Part shown: positions 16,387 to 22,385 of the stretch, piece by piece
How positions within the stretch are numbered: position 1 is the stretch's first letter
Layout of the letters: every line of letters begins with the position of its first letter
Assembly: GCA_036373975.1 (NCBI GenBank)
Contig: DASUUR010000056.1
Location: forward strand, 1 to 24,486
Length of the DNA: 24,486 bases
Source: DASUUR01 sp036373975
GTDB taxonomy: Bacteria > Patescibacteriota > Saccharimonadia > Saccharimonadales > Saccharimonadaceae
Direction of reading: 5' to 3'
The notes under the pieces: model-generated
Seen by the model: only the letters and a program-made list of their open reading frames with translations
Databases searched by the model: none
Told to the model about the DNA's origin: nothing
Position numbers and translations under genes: made by a program

Positions 16387-16956
16387 ATGGCGGGCAAAAA
16401 CACAAATAGGCCACATGTGGCTGGATTTACTATTGTTGAATTATTAATTGTTATTGTGGTGGTTGGTATTTTAGCAACTTTGGTAATGAGCGCGTTTCAG
16501 AACATGCAGGCCAAGGCCAGGGATAGTATTCGCAAGCAAGACTTGGCCAATATTAAAAAGTCTATACTCAATCAAAACAATGTAAATGGCACATGGGCAA
16601 GGGCGGGGGATAATTGCGCCACCAATACCCGGGCCGATGGCTTTTTAACGCTTCGTGGCATGTCAGCAACTGGCGTAAACTACGGGGCAAAGTCCATGAC
16701 CGACTGCTTAATCGAGGATGGGTTCTTAAGCGCCGACATCGTTGATCCTTCTGGCGCACGCTCTTGCCCCACCTCCACTACGCCAACGTGCCGCACCTAC
16801 ATGAAGGTACAGTGCACCGTTAGTGGCCAGACACGGGTATATTTATACGCCAGCCTAGAAACCGAGCCAACTGGCACCACGCTCACCGAACAGTGCAGCC
16901 TAGCAGCCACTTGGGATAGCAACTTTGGCATGAATTACGCACTGCAAGTTCTATAA
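16387..16956 (+). CDS. Type IV prepilin, unlinked to the pilus operon
   Basis: 189 residues. The leader MAGKNTNRPHVAG precedes the cleavage site G|FTIVEL with Glu at mature position 5 and a helix of Val/Ile (LIVIVVVGILATLVMSAF). KARDSIRKQDLANIKKSI follows, as in pilins of Gram-positive and CPR bacteria. The C-terminal part holds six cysteines (DNCATN, TDCLIE, RSCPTS, PTCRTY, VQCTVS, EQCSLA), suggesting a disulfide-rich globular head. It stands alone, 8 kb from the pilus operon and on the other strand, with its own promoter. It could be an alternative pilin or a tip adhesin. I chose ATG 16387 over one at 16300, which would overlap the previous gene and bury the prepilin site. Confidence 0.88.
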   Translation: MAGKNTNRPHVAGFTIVELLIVIVVVGILATLVMSAFQNMQAKARDSIRKQDLANIKKSILNQNNVNGTWARAGDNCATNTRADGFLTLRGMSATGVNYGAKSMTDCLIEDGFLSADIVDPSGARSCPTSTTPTCRTYMKVQCTVSGQTRVYLYASLETEPTGTTLTEQCSLAATWDSNFGMNYALQVL

Positions 16957-16959
16957 GAT

Positions 16960-16992
16960 AAAACGGGCCTGCGACGGCATTGTCGCAGGCCC
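16960..16992 (-). terminator. Terminator of the 17002-17448 gene
   Basis: GGGCCTGCGAC (16965-16975) pairs perfectly with GTCGCAGGCCC (16982-16992) over a six-base loop. The T-run GTTTTAT is on the minus-strand side, ten bases after that gene's stop. It may also stop the plus-strand prepilin transcript. It is nearly the same as the hairpin at 18551-18578. Confidence 0.85.
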
Positions 16993-17001
16993 TCACCCAA
17001 A

Positions 17002-17448
17002 CTAACGGGAAGATTCGCCGAAGAAGCTCACCAGGTTAGGAGCTCCTGAGATGATCAGTCTGCCCTGACGTTCAGCGAAAGCCTGCCGCAACTGCGTGAG
17101 GTACGCCTCGCGGTGATCGCTGTGGTAGGCAATCAGCATGAAATGTGGGCCGTCAAAAAGCGCCATGTGCTCCCAGAAGCGTGCGGTGGGGCCCATCCGA
17201 AGCATAAGCCACTCCAAAAAGCGCATCTCCTTTGCGGTGAACTCGTCGCTCCGCCCAGGCCGAATCCAAATGTATCCGTAGTCGCCCCAAGTAACCTTCT
17301 TCTTACGCTTCCTCTCCGTCATCGTGAAGAACTGATGAGGGCCTTGCCACATCCCTGGCGGAAGATCAGCTTCAGCTACCAACCGTCTGTCTGCCCCCAC
17401 CTCCGGTGCATCGAAGGGCTCAATCCAGGCGTGAATCTCGATGGTCAT
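17002..17448 (-). CDS. Unknown small protein, paralogue of 18588-19025
   Basis: 148 residues; I do not recognise a named family. It starts MTIEIHAWIEPF, has a basic patch (TERKRKKK) and a tryptophan-rich core (WGDYGYIWIRPG, EMRFLEWLM, FWEHMALF), and ends LVSFFGESSR. No signal peptide, membrane helix or catalytic motif is visible. From WGDYGYIWIRPG to the end it aligns with the protein at 18588-19025 (shared F/Y-x-Y-x-W-x-RP, E-x-x-FLE, and a final L-x-x-F-x-G), so the two are paralogues. A GAGGAAGG Shine-Dalgarno lies about eight bases ahead of the ATG, a TTGACT/TATAAC promoter lies upstream, and its own terminator follows. This single-gene style contrasts with most of the window. Confidence 0.75.
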   Translation of the reverse strand: MTIEIHAWIEPFDAPEVGADRRLVAEADLPPGMWQGPHQFFTMTERKRKKKVTWGDYGYIWIRPGRSDEFTAKEMRFLEWLMLRMGPTARFWEHMALFDGPHFMLIAYHSDHREAYLTQLRQAFAERQGRLIISGAPNLVSFFGESSR

Positions 17449-17483
17449 GGGGCGTACCTTCCTCGCGTTGTCAGGACTAATTA

Positions 17484-17513
17484 GTTATAAGTCGGACCAG
17501 TAGTAAAAGTCAA
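17484..17513 (-). promoter_or_regulatory. Promoter of the 17002-17448 gene
   Basis: On the minus strand TTGACT (17508-17513), 18 bases, then TATAAC (17484-17489). The leader would be about 30 bases. The -35 context TTGACTTTTA recurs before the paralogous gene. Confidence 0.6.
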
Positions 17514-17550
17514 TCGCATCTGGGGGCGTTTCAATTTCTAGAGCGTTAAA

Positions 17551-17583
17551 TTAGAAAGTCCCTGGCTCTTGAGACCAGGGACT
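17551..17583 (-). terminator. Terminator of the secreted-protein gene
   Basis: AGTCCCTGG (17557-17565) pairs perfectly with CCAGGGACT (17575-17583); the loop can pair further (TCT with AGA). On the minus strand it is followed by TTTCTAATTT. It lies 55 bases after the stop of the 17638-17946 gene. Confidence 0.8.
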
Positions 17584-17637
17584 GTCGCGAAAGTCGTTCA
17601 GCACGGAGGCGATTCACAGCTCACCGTGCGAAGGCAG

Positions 17638-17946
17638 TCACTCCCACTGGATGTACGCCTGGATAGACCGCGAGCTGCCGTTGCAGAAACGGCTGTCCCA
17701 CCAGGAGACGTAGCGGTCGAACCAGGGTCCAGTCACCGTGTAGGTGAAGTTCGAGCCGATGACGCGACACTTGACCGCGAGCCGGGTCCTGCGGCCTTCG
17801 GAGCTACAGCCGCCACTTCCGGAGTTCCAGTACACCTCCGCTCGACAGGTGTGAGCCTGGGCGGGCACAGTGCTGAATGCCATCGAGCCACCCAAGAGCG
17901 ACAGGGTGGTGGCAGCTGCGATGAGCAACTTTTTGGTACGCTGCAC
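17638..17946 (-). CDS. Small secreted four-cysteine protein, actinobacterial in style
   Basis: 102 residues with a GTG start. A Sec signal peptide (QRTKKLLIAAATTLSLLGG, cleavage after VPAQA at about residue 31) is followed by a mature part of about 71 residues with four cysteines (C34, C47, C60, C88) and many Trp/Tyr (YW, PWF, WW, YIQW). I do not recognise a family; the layout resembles small exported proteins of Streptomyces and relatives. Codons in the mature part end almost always in G or C, unlike the pilus or peptidase genes. GGAAGG stands six bases before the GTG. A longer ORF from 18024 is ruled out as its start lies inside the promoter. It could bind a partner surface or act as a toxin or inhibitor, but there is no direct evidence. 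Confidence 0.78.
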   Translation of the reverse strand: MQRTKKLLIAAATTLSLLGGSMAFSTVPAQAHTCRAEVYWNSGSGGCSSEGRRTRLAVKCRVIGSNFTYTVTGPWFDRYVSWWDSRFCNGSSRSIQAYIQWE

Positions 17947-17995
17947 AGCGCTTCCTTCCGTTAGGGGCGGGCAACAGTTATTACCCGTGTGGCTA

Positions 17996-18024
17996 AATAT
18001 ACCTACCGGAGGCGATCTGGTCAA
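17996..18024 (-). promoter_or_regulatory. Near-consensus promoter of the secreted-protein gene
   Basis: TTGACC (18019-18024), 17 bases, TATATT (17996-18001) on the minus strand. The predicted start is near 17989, giving a leader of about 43 bases. This promoter also fixes the GTG at 17946 as the start. Confidence 0.75.
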
Positions 18025-18070
18025 CTAAATTTTATTAATCTGAGGTTGATAATTATCTTGGCTGTTAAGA

Positions 18071-18095
18071 GCGGCCTAGCAAAATACTAGGCCGC
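18071..18095 (-). terminator. Hairpin after the 18112-18486 gene
   Basis: GCGGCCTAG and CTAGGCCGC form a perfect 9-bp stem with a seven-base loop. The minus-strand side continues CTCTTAAC, a poor U-tract. It lies 17 bases after the gene's stop. Confidence 0.65.
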
Positions 18096-18111
18096 GAAGA
18101 TTACCGATTGG

Positions 18112-18486
18112 TTACCGGCACATCAGAGCGAGCTTTCTCTTCAGCTCACTCTTAAATCCTGTGACGTGGCTGTGCAGCTCGACTTGGTTGGGCTGGATCA
18201 TCGTGACCAGACCGTTTCTCGGCTTAGTCCCAAGTTTGACTGTTCCATCCTGGCACACTCGAAATACCCTATATACACCTCGGCTCTTTGGAGTGGTCAC
18301 GAGAATGTCAAAGAAGCCTTGCGCCGGCCACTTGATAGTTCTCCCCGAGTCCTTAATAAGCGCTAGTTCCTCGGCGGCCACAGACAGCACTTCATCCCAG
18401 TGTATCTTCCACTGTGGTCGCCCATCCCGACTCATACCTGAAGACGGTGGCTCAGCCGAAGAAGATGGGCAAATATAAGTAGCCAT
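18112..18486 (-). CDS. Unknown small protein
   Basis: 124 residues; not recognised. A Ser/Pro-rich N-terminus (CPSSSAEPPSSG) leads to WKIHWDEVLSVAAEELALI and then what looks like a small alpha/beta domain (FFDILVTTPKSRGVYRVFRV, DGTVKLG, LVTMIQPNQVELH). The C-terminus is basic (FKSELKRKLALMCR). No signal peptide or membrane helix is seen. The ATG has AAGG about five bases upstream (GGTAAGG), and a hairpin terminator follows. It sits between the two paralogous genes and the secreted-protein gene, all on the minus strand but apparently transcribed separately. It is not clearly related to the paralogue pair. Confidence 0.65.
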   Translation of the reverse strand: MATYICPSSSAEPPSSGMSRDGRPQWKIHWDEVLSVAAEELALIKDSGRTIKWPAQGFFDILVTTPKSRGVYRVFRVCQDGTVKLGTKPRNGLVTMIQPNQVELHSHVTGFKSELKRKLALMCR

Positions 18487-18540
18487 ATATACCTTACCCA
18501 GTTAGTAGGGACGTCATCTTCATTTGTACCACATTTAACT

Positions 18541-18578
18541 CAAATACAAAGGGCCTGTGACACTACCGTCACAGGCCC
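18541..18578 (-). terminator. Terminator of the 18588-19025 gene
   Basis: GGGCCTGTGAC (18551-18561) pairs perfectly with GTCACAGGCCC (18568-18578) over a six-base loop, followed on the minus strand by TTTGTATTTG. It sits ten bases after the gene's stop, the same spacing as in the paralogous unit. Confidence 0.85.
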
Positions 18579-18587
18579 TCGCGGAGG

Positions 18588-19025
18588 TCAGGGGCGACGC
18601 CCTAAGAAAGCCGGTAAGTCGCTCACTGTTGAGATGTCAGGCTTGCCGTTGCTCTTTCGAATGACGCGCATCACACTGTCGCGGAAGGCGCCGAAGTCAG
18701 CCTTATATCTTGAGACAAGCAAGGCACAGTCGTCCTCTCCCTGCAGCGAATAGATGAGGGTGCTGCCATTGACCACTAGATTCATAGTCCGCTCAAGGAA
18801 CTGTTTCTCCTCGTACGAAAACACTGCACCCGCAGGGCGTACCCAGGCGTAACAGAAGTCGGTAAGACGCCACTCTGGCGGCAGCTCAGCCTCGCGGGCC
18901 AAGCCAGATCGCAAAGACCTGAAAATAACTGACACTGAGCCCGGTAAATTGCTGGCGCGCACCCTTTCATCACCCCAGGCAACCACTGGGGATCCGTAGA
19001 TTTCAAACCATACAGAGATGATCAT
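18588..19025 (-). CDS. Unknown small protein, paralogue of 17002-17448
   Basis: 145 residues beginning MIISVWFEIYGSP. The first half differs from its paralogue, but from about residue 50 on the two share the same framework: ELPPEWRLTDFCYAWVRP, then a Phe/Ser-Tyr-Glu-Glu segment with QFLERTM, then a run ending LPAFLGRRP. In the paralogue ADLPPGMW also appears, so part of the N-terminal half is shared too. No known motif, signal peptide or membrane helix is visible. The Shine-Dalgarno is weak (GAGCAG). It is first in the minus-strand cluster, next to tRNA-Gln, and has the same promoter and terminator arrangement as its paralogue. Confidence 0.72.
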   Translation of the reverse strand: MIISVWFEIYGSPVVAWGDERVRASNLPGSVSVIFRSLRSGLAREAELPPEWRLTDFCYAWVRPAGAVFSYEEKQFLERTMNLVVNGSTLIYSLQGEDDCALLVSRYKADFGAFRDSVMRVIRKSNGKPDISTVSDLPAFLGRRP

Positions 19026-19065
19026 GATCGCTGCTCGCTTTTAATTGGAAATCTGGACTATATAT

Positions 19066-19094
19066 CTTTTATCCGTAAGTCACATAAAAGTCAA
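19066..19094 (-). promoter_or_regulatory. Candidate promoter of the 18588-19025 gene
   Basis: TTGACT (19089-19094) followed after 17 bases by TAAAAG (19066-19071). A better -10 hexamer, TATAGT, lies nine bases further on. The -35 shares TTGACTTTTA with the promoter of the paralogous gene. Confidence 0.4.
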
Positions 19095-19146
19095 TGAGCA
19101 ATAGCCTGGAAGGATCGCAATAAATCTGTTATATTAATAAAGCTTT

Positions 19147-19221
19147 TGGGATGTCGCCAAGTGGTAAGGCACCAGGTTTTGGTCCTGGCATTCGGGGGTT
19201 CGAATCCCTCCATCCCAGCCA
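19147..19221 (+). tRNA. trnQ: tRNA-Gln (anticodon TTG)
   Basis: Full cloverleaf. The acceptor stem is TGGGATG with CATCCCA, the D arm is GCCAAGTGGTAAGGC, the anticodon stem CCAGG/CCTGG holds loop TTTTGGT (anticodon TTG), and the T arm GGGGG-TTCGAAT-CCCTC is complete. The discriminator is G, and CCA is encoded in the DNA (19219-19221). A terminator follows 29 bases later. The gene borders the unusual 17-20.5 kb region, but I saw no second copy of its 3' end that would mark an integration site. Confidence 0.96.
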
Positions 19222-19249
19222 GGTTGCAATTATTTCATTTTTTATCTCT

Positions 19250-19288
19250 AAACGATCCTCGTCACCTCTGTTGATAGGGTCGTTTTTT
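19250..19288 (+). terminator. Terminator after tRNA-Gln
   Basis: AAACGATCC (19250-19258) pairs with GGGTCGTTT (19277-19285, one G-T pair) and is followed by a run of six T. From here to about 19432 I see no gene. Confidence 0.8.
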
Positions 19289-19432
19289 GGTGTTTGGAAT
19301 TTCATTTTGATGCCTCCATTATGGTATTAGTTTCCAATACATTTTGTGCAATTACTTCAGCGAACTTGGTGTAGCTAACAGATAGGATTCCGTCTTTAAG
19401 GAGCGTTTTGCATCTTTTTACTTATAGTGTTG

Positions 19433-19461
19433 TTGACACGAAGTATTTTGTCTGAAATGAT
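19433..19461 (+). promoter_or_regulatory. Promoter of the nucleoside-hydrolase-like gene
   Basis: A perfect TTGACA (19433-19438), a 17-base spacer and AATGAT (19456-19461). Transcription would start near 19468, giving a leader of about 41 bases, unlike the leaderless pattern of other first genes here. Confidence 0.6.
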
Positions 19462-19488
19462 TACAAAGTCCGGAGCTTAGCAGAAGAA

Positions 19489-19512
19489 ATGAATGAGGAT
19501 GGCATCCCATGA
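19489..19512 (+). other. Possible seven-codon leader ORF
   Basis: ATG at 19489 opens the mini-ORF MNEDGIP, whose TGA overlaps the start codon of the next gene (ATGA). It may couple translation to the main gene; it could also be chance. Confidence 0.2.
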
Positions 19513-20471
19513 ATATTCTTGTTGAAGATTTCGATGTTTTCGACTGCGAGAATGCCGATACCGATAACATGCTTGGCGCACTTGCGGCGTGTAGCCCACG
19601 GTCTGGCCTCAATGTGAAGCTGGTCACCGTGAGCGGGCGTTTTACCAGTGTGGGTGACATGAAGCGGATTCGGCGCAATAATGCTGCCCGAATGCGAGGC
19701 ATGCTGGATCGCGCCGGCTATGGGCATATTCCGGTATTCGAAACCTATATCCCCCCAGCTACGATTGTGCCCGATAAGGATCACGTGAACGAAGAGTTGG
19801 AGATGGATCCGTTCGGCGACTGCCAGAAGAAGAAGCCCAATGGGGATGCAGGCGCTGCACTGAGCCTGATTCGCAAGCTAGCAAGGAGTGGGCGGGTGAA
19901 TATCATTGGTGCCGGGCCGCTAGGGTTTGCGAATAGGATTCTGCAGGATCCGGCGCTTGAGGGCCGATTTGGCATCATGACCTGTCAGTACGGTATTTTG
20001 GGCTTTGGTAAGGCTACGTCGATGCACGGCGCTGGCTTTAACGGAGCTTGTGACCGGAACGGTGGCCGAGGCGTCATGATGGACGGTAAGATTGATGTCT
20101 ACGTCAATACTTCGGACACCACTAAGGATCCCAGTGTTGGCTTCAAGAATCCTCAGGAACTTCTGAAGTTTGGGGTTCGTAAGGAGCATGTGGATGTCAC
20201 GCAGGTTTTTTGGGAAAAGGCCCAGAAGCCTCGTAATGAGGATTCCTATCCTCACGATCTTCACCCGGTGTTTCTTATGGCGCAGCTTCGTGGTAACAGT
20301 GACTTTAAGGACATGTTTGCATACGATGAGGTGCGGGTGACGGGGGTTGGCTCGAAGGGCGAGCTGAAGGTAGCCTTTGAGCCTGGTCTGCCGGGTGCTG
20401 CCAAGCGCTACGTGGTGAAGAAGGTGAGCGCCGGCCGCTTCAAGGACATGATGGGGCACTGCTGCCGTTAA
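19509..20471 (+). CDS. Divergent nucleoside-hydrolase-like protein
   Basis: 320 residues, the usual size of inosine/uridine-type nucleoside hydrolases, which split the N-glycosidic bond of nucleosides. Matches are scattered but in order: an acidic N-terminus (EDFDVFD ... ADTDNMLGALAACSP) where the family has DxDxxxDD; GRVNIIGAGPLGFANRILQ where it has the GPxTN motif; GFNGACDRNG where it has FNxxxDP; and PHDLHPVFLMA where it has the HDPxxxA ligand region. An insertion separates the N-terminal acidic residues, and Asn20 may replace the second Asp, so activity is uncertain. Codons are G/C-rich. The gene stands alone with its own TTGACA promoter and GGGCCT terminator, beside tRNA-Gln. Phage or actinobacterial origin is possible. 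Confidence 0.6.
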   Translation: MNILVEDFDVFDCENADTDNMLGALAACSPRSGLNVKLVTVSGRFTSVGDMKRIRRNNAARMRGMLDRAGYGHIPVFETYIPPATIVPDKDHVNEELEMDPFGDCQKKKPNGDAGAALSLIRKLARSGRVNIIGAGPLGFANRILQDPALEGRFGIMTCQYGILGFGKATSMHGAGFNGACDRNGGRGVMMDGKIDVYVNTSDTTKDPSVGFKNPQELLKFGVRKEHVDVTQVFWEKAQKPRNEDSYPHDLHPVFLMAQLRGNSDFKDMFAYDEVRVTGVGSKGELKVAFEPGLPGAAKRYVVKKVSAGRFKDMMGHCCR

Positions 20472-20479
20472 TCCCTTTT

Positions 20480-20518
20480 GGGCCTCGACTAGCTTGTTTA
20501 GTCGAGGCCCTCTTTCTT
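20480..20518 (+). terminator. Terminator of the nucleoside-hydrolase-like gene
   Basis: GGGCCTCGACTA (20480-20491) pairs perfectly with TAGTCGAGGCCC (20499-20510) over a seven-base loop, followed by TCTTTCTT. It shares the GGGCCT/AGGCCC base with the hairpins at 16965 and 18551. Confidence 0.9.
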
Positions 20519-20549
20519 CATGAGTCTATTTATCGGCAAGCGCTACTGA

Positions 20550-20771
20550 ATGTTGCGCTTTTTTGTTCCCGCGATCGAGGCAATAATAACACTGCCGCTC
20601 ATAAGCAAAAGTAAGCGCGTAACTCAAAGTGAGCTTGCAGAGCGAGTAAACATGAGTGTTGTTACAATCGCTTATATTGAAACTGGTAAAAGATGGGTAA
20701 GACTTAGTACCCTCGACAAGATTGCTAAATCGCTTGGTGTTCCTATTTCCGAACTTCTTAAGGGCCTGTAG
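20550..20771 (+). CDS. Small Cro/C1-type (XRE) helix-turn-helix protein
   Basis: 73 residues consisting mainly of one HTH_3 domain: SKRVTQSELAERVNMSVVTI is the helix-turn-helix, then AYIETGKRW (the usual IExGKR turn), and LDKIAKSLGVPISELLKGL closes the fold. Such proteins act as dimeric repressors or activators in phage, mobile elements and toxin-antitoxin units. The N-terminus (MLRFFVPAIEAIITLPL) is atypical and no Shine-Dalgarno is visible, so the start is uncertain. A second XRE gene follows 32 bases later. Confidence 0.78.
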   Translation: MLRFFVPAIEAIITLPLISKSKRVTQSELAERVNMSVVTIAYIETGKRWVRLSTLDKIAKSLGVPISELLKGL

Positions 20772-20790
20772 CCCCAATCTAATTGCGTGA

Positions 20791-20796
20791 TAAAAT
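20791..20796 (+). promoter_or_regulatory. -10 box of the second XRE gene
   Basis: TAAAAT, seven bases before the ATG at 20804, consistent with a leaderless transcript separate from the first XRE gene. Confidence 0.45.
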
Positions 20797-20803
20797 AAGT
20801 CTA

Positions 20804-21010
20804 ATGAGTAGTAAAACCGCAGCAAAGATATTTAGCGAAGCCCGACAAAAGAAAGGGCTTACGCAAGTTGAAGTTGCAGAAAAAGCAGGAATACACCCTA
20901 ATACCTACGCAAAAATTGAGCGTGGCATTAATAAACCATCGCCAGAGTCAATTAAAAAGCTGGTAAAAGTCTTAAGTATTGACTCTTCTAAGGTTCTTTC
21001 GCTGCTATAG
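20804..21010 (+). CDS. Second small Cro/C1-type (XRE) helix-turn-helix protein
   Basis: 68 residues beginning MSSKTAAKIFSEARQKKG. The HTH is complete: LTQVEVAEKAGIHPNTYAKI, then ERGINKPSPESIKKLVKVLSI and a short tail. It is only distantly similar to the XRE protein just upstream. The start is the ATG at 20804 rather than a TTG at 20783, because of the -10 box seven bases ahead. It ends 49 bases before the DUF4238-like gene, which seems to have its own -10 box; control of that gene by one or both XRE proteins is a reasonable guess. Confidence 0.85.
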   Translation: MSSKTAAKIFSEARQKKGLTQVEVAEKAGIHPNTYAKIERGINKPSPESIKKLVKVLSIDSSKVLSLL

Positions 21011-21040
21011 ACTCAATAGAACAAATAGAACTGGCTAACC

Positions 21041-21046
21041 TATAAT
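21041..21046 (+). promoter_or_regulatory. -10 box of the DUF4238-like gene
   Basis: Perfect TATAAT, 13 bases before the ATG at 21060. The transcript would start near 21053, with a leader of about seven bases. Confidence 0.5.
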
Positions 21047-21059
21047 ATATGCAAGAACT

Positions 21060-22364
21060 ATGCCAGTTTATAAAAACAATCATTATGTACCGCAATGGTA
21101 TCAAGAGGGCTTTATTCCGCCAGACCAAACCGTGCGGAATCTTTTATATCTAGATCTCAAGCCAGACACCTTCATTACATCGGATGGTAGGGTTATCACA
21201 GACAGAGGGCTAAAGACTAAGGGGGCTTCAAAATGCTTCTCGGAAGACGATTTATACACGCGGTGGTTTGGTTCGGAGAGGAATACTCAAGTGGAGGATC
21301 TGTTCTTTGGCGGCATCGATAGAAGTGCTATTGAGTCAGTTCGCTACTTTGAAAACTTCGATCATACAGAGATAAGCTATGACGCATACAGGAACATGAT
21401 GCCCTACCTCGGCGCGCAACGTGTACGTACTCCAAGAGGAATGTCATGGATAGGGTCAGAGCTAGGTATCGACGACAAAAACAAGTTACTGGAAGCGATG
21501 GGCTTCATGCGGAATCATTATTCAGCCGTCTGGTCTGAATGTATATGGCAAGTAGCAGATGCTGATCTGTCGGAAACGAAATTTATTATATCGGACAATC
21601 CCGTAACGGTTTATAACCGCGAGATAGGTACACACAATAGCACTTGGCATAGAGATAAGTCCGACCCCGACCCGACTCTTATGGGTTCGCATACGATATT
21701 TCCCTTATCAATGAATAAAATACTAATACTGACTCACCCTGGCTGGGCAAAGAATCCTTTTCAAAATGGAATGAAGAGGAGGCCAAATGTTAATCCATAT
21801 AGGCCAACCGTGTTTAACTACACTCAAATCCAAGTAGGTCGCCATCTCTCAGAAGAGGAAGTGCGCCAAATGAACTTTATTCTTAAAAGTAAGGCACAGC
21901 GATATGTGGCGGCATACAAGGAGGATTGGCTGTTTCCCGAAAGATACATAAATCCAAACGACTGGAAAAACTTTGGCGATGGCTTGCTTATGCTACCTGA
22001 TCCACGTTCACTTAATATCGGCGGGGAGGTTTTTATAGGCTTTAACAACGGCACGACATATGCACAAGACCAGTGGGGACGACCGCCTAGCGATAGTCAA
22101 CCATCTCGTGTCGAGTTTGATACTCTCCATCGAATACAAGGTATATTTGCTAATAGGTTTGGTGCCGTGAGGCGTGGGCGCTCGTTAGAGTTTGGTAGCC
22201 TTGAAGACGCGGAAGACAGTCCTAACATGCACGAGTATTATCTTAGCCTATATAAGCCGCGTGGTAGTGAGGCGAAAAGACTAAAAGAGCAACAGCGTAA
22301 TCAACACAAAAAGACTCCCAATAAGGATTTAAGAAACTGCACGAGGCGTTTCCGTATAAAGTAA
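21060..22364 (+). CDS. DUF4238-like protein
   Basis: 434 residues. It begins with the NHYVPQWYQEGF signature (residues 7-18), then has FIISDNPV (175-182) and FPLSMNKILIL, the three landmarks I associate with DUF4238 proteins. The molecular role of that family is not established; it turns up in accessory regions of many genomes. The conserved His8 and the Ser-Asp-Asn triple might be functional. The C-terminus is basic and lysine/arginine-rich (RLKEQQRNQHKKTPNKDLR). No signal peptide or membrane helix is seen. It follows two XRE regulators on the same strand and is convergent with the PLD-like gene. A role in defence or in a mobile element is possible but not shown. Confidence 0.7.
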   Translation: MPVYKNNHYVPQWYQEGFIPPDQTVRNLLYLDLKPDTFITSDGRVITDRGLKTKGASKCFSEDDLYTRWFGSERNTQVEDLFFGGIDRSAIESVRYFENFDHTEISYDAYRNMMPYLGAQRVRTPRGMSWIGSELGIDDKNKLLEAMGFMRNHYSAVWSECIWQVADADLSETKFIISDNPVTVYNREIGTHNSTWHRDKSDPDPTLMGSHTIFPLSMNKILILTHPGWAKNPFQNGMKRRPNVNPYRPTVFNYTQIQVGRHLSEEEVRQMNFILKSKAQRYVAAYKEDWLFPERYINPNDWKNFGDGLLMLPDPRSLNIGGEVFIGFNNGTTYAQDQWGRPPSDSQPSRVEFDTLHRIQGIFANRFGAVRRGRSLEFGSLEDAEDSPNMHEYYLSLYKPRGSEAKRLKEQQRNQHKKTPNKDLRNCTRRFRIK

Positions 22365-22385
22365 GAGAAATCTAAACTAGGCACC

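Noticed and set aside
17569..17964. Plus-strand ORF of 131 codons opposite the secreted-protein gene
   Set aside because: It is the GC-rich shadow of the minus-strand gene, which has a signal peptide, promoter, Shine-Dalgarno and terminator.
17947..18024. N-terminal extension of the secreted protein from 18024
   Set aside because: The extension starts inside the -35 box of a near-consensus promoter and would hide the signal peptide; the GTG at 17946 has a good Shine-Dalgarno.
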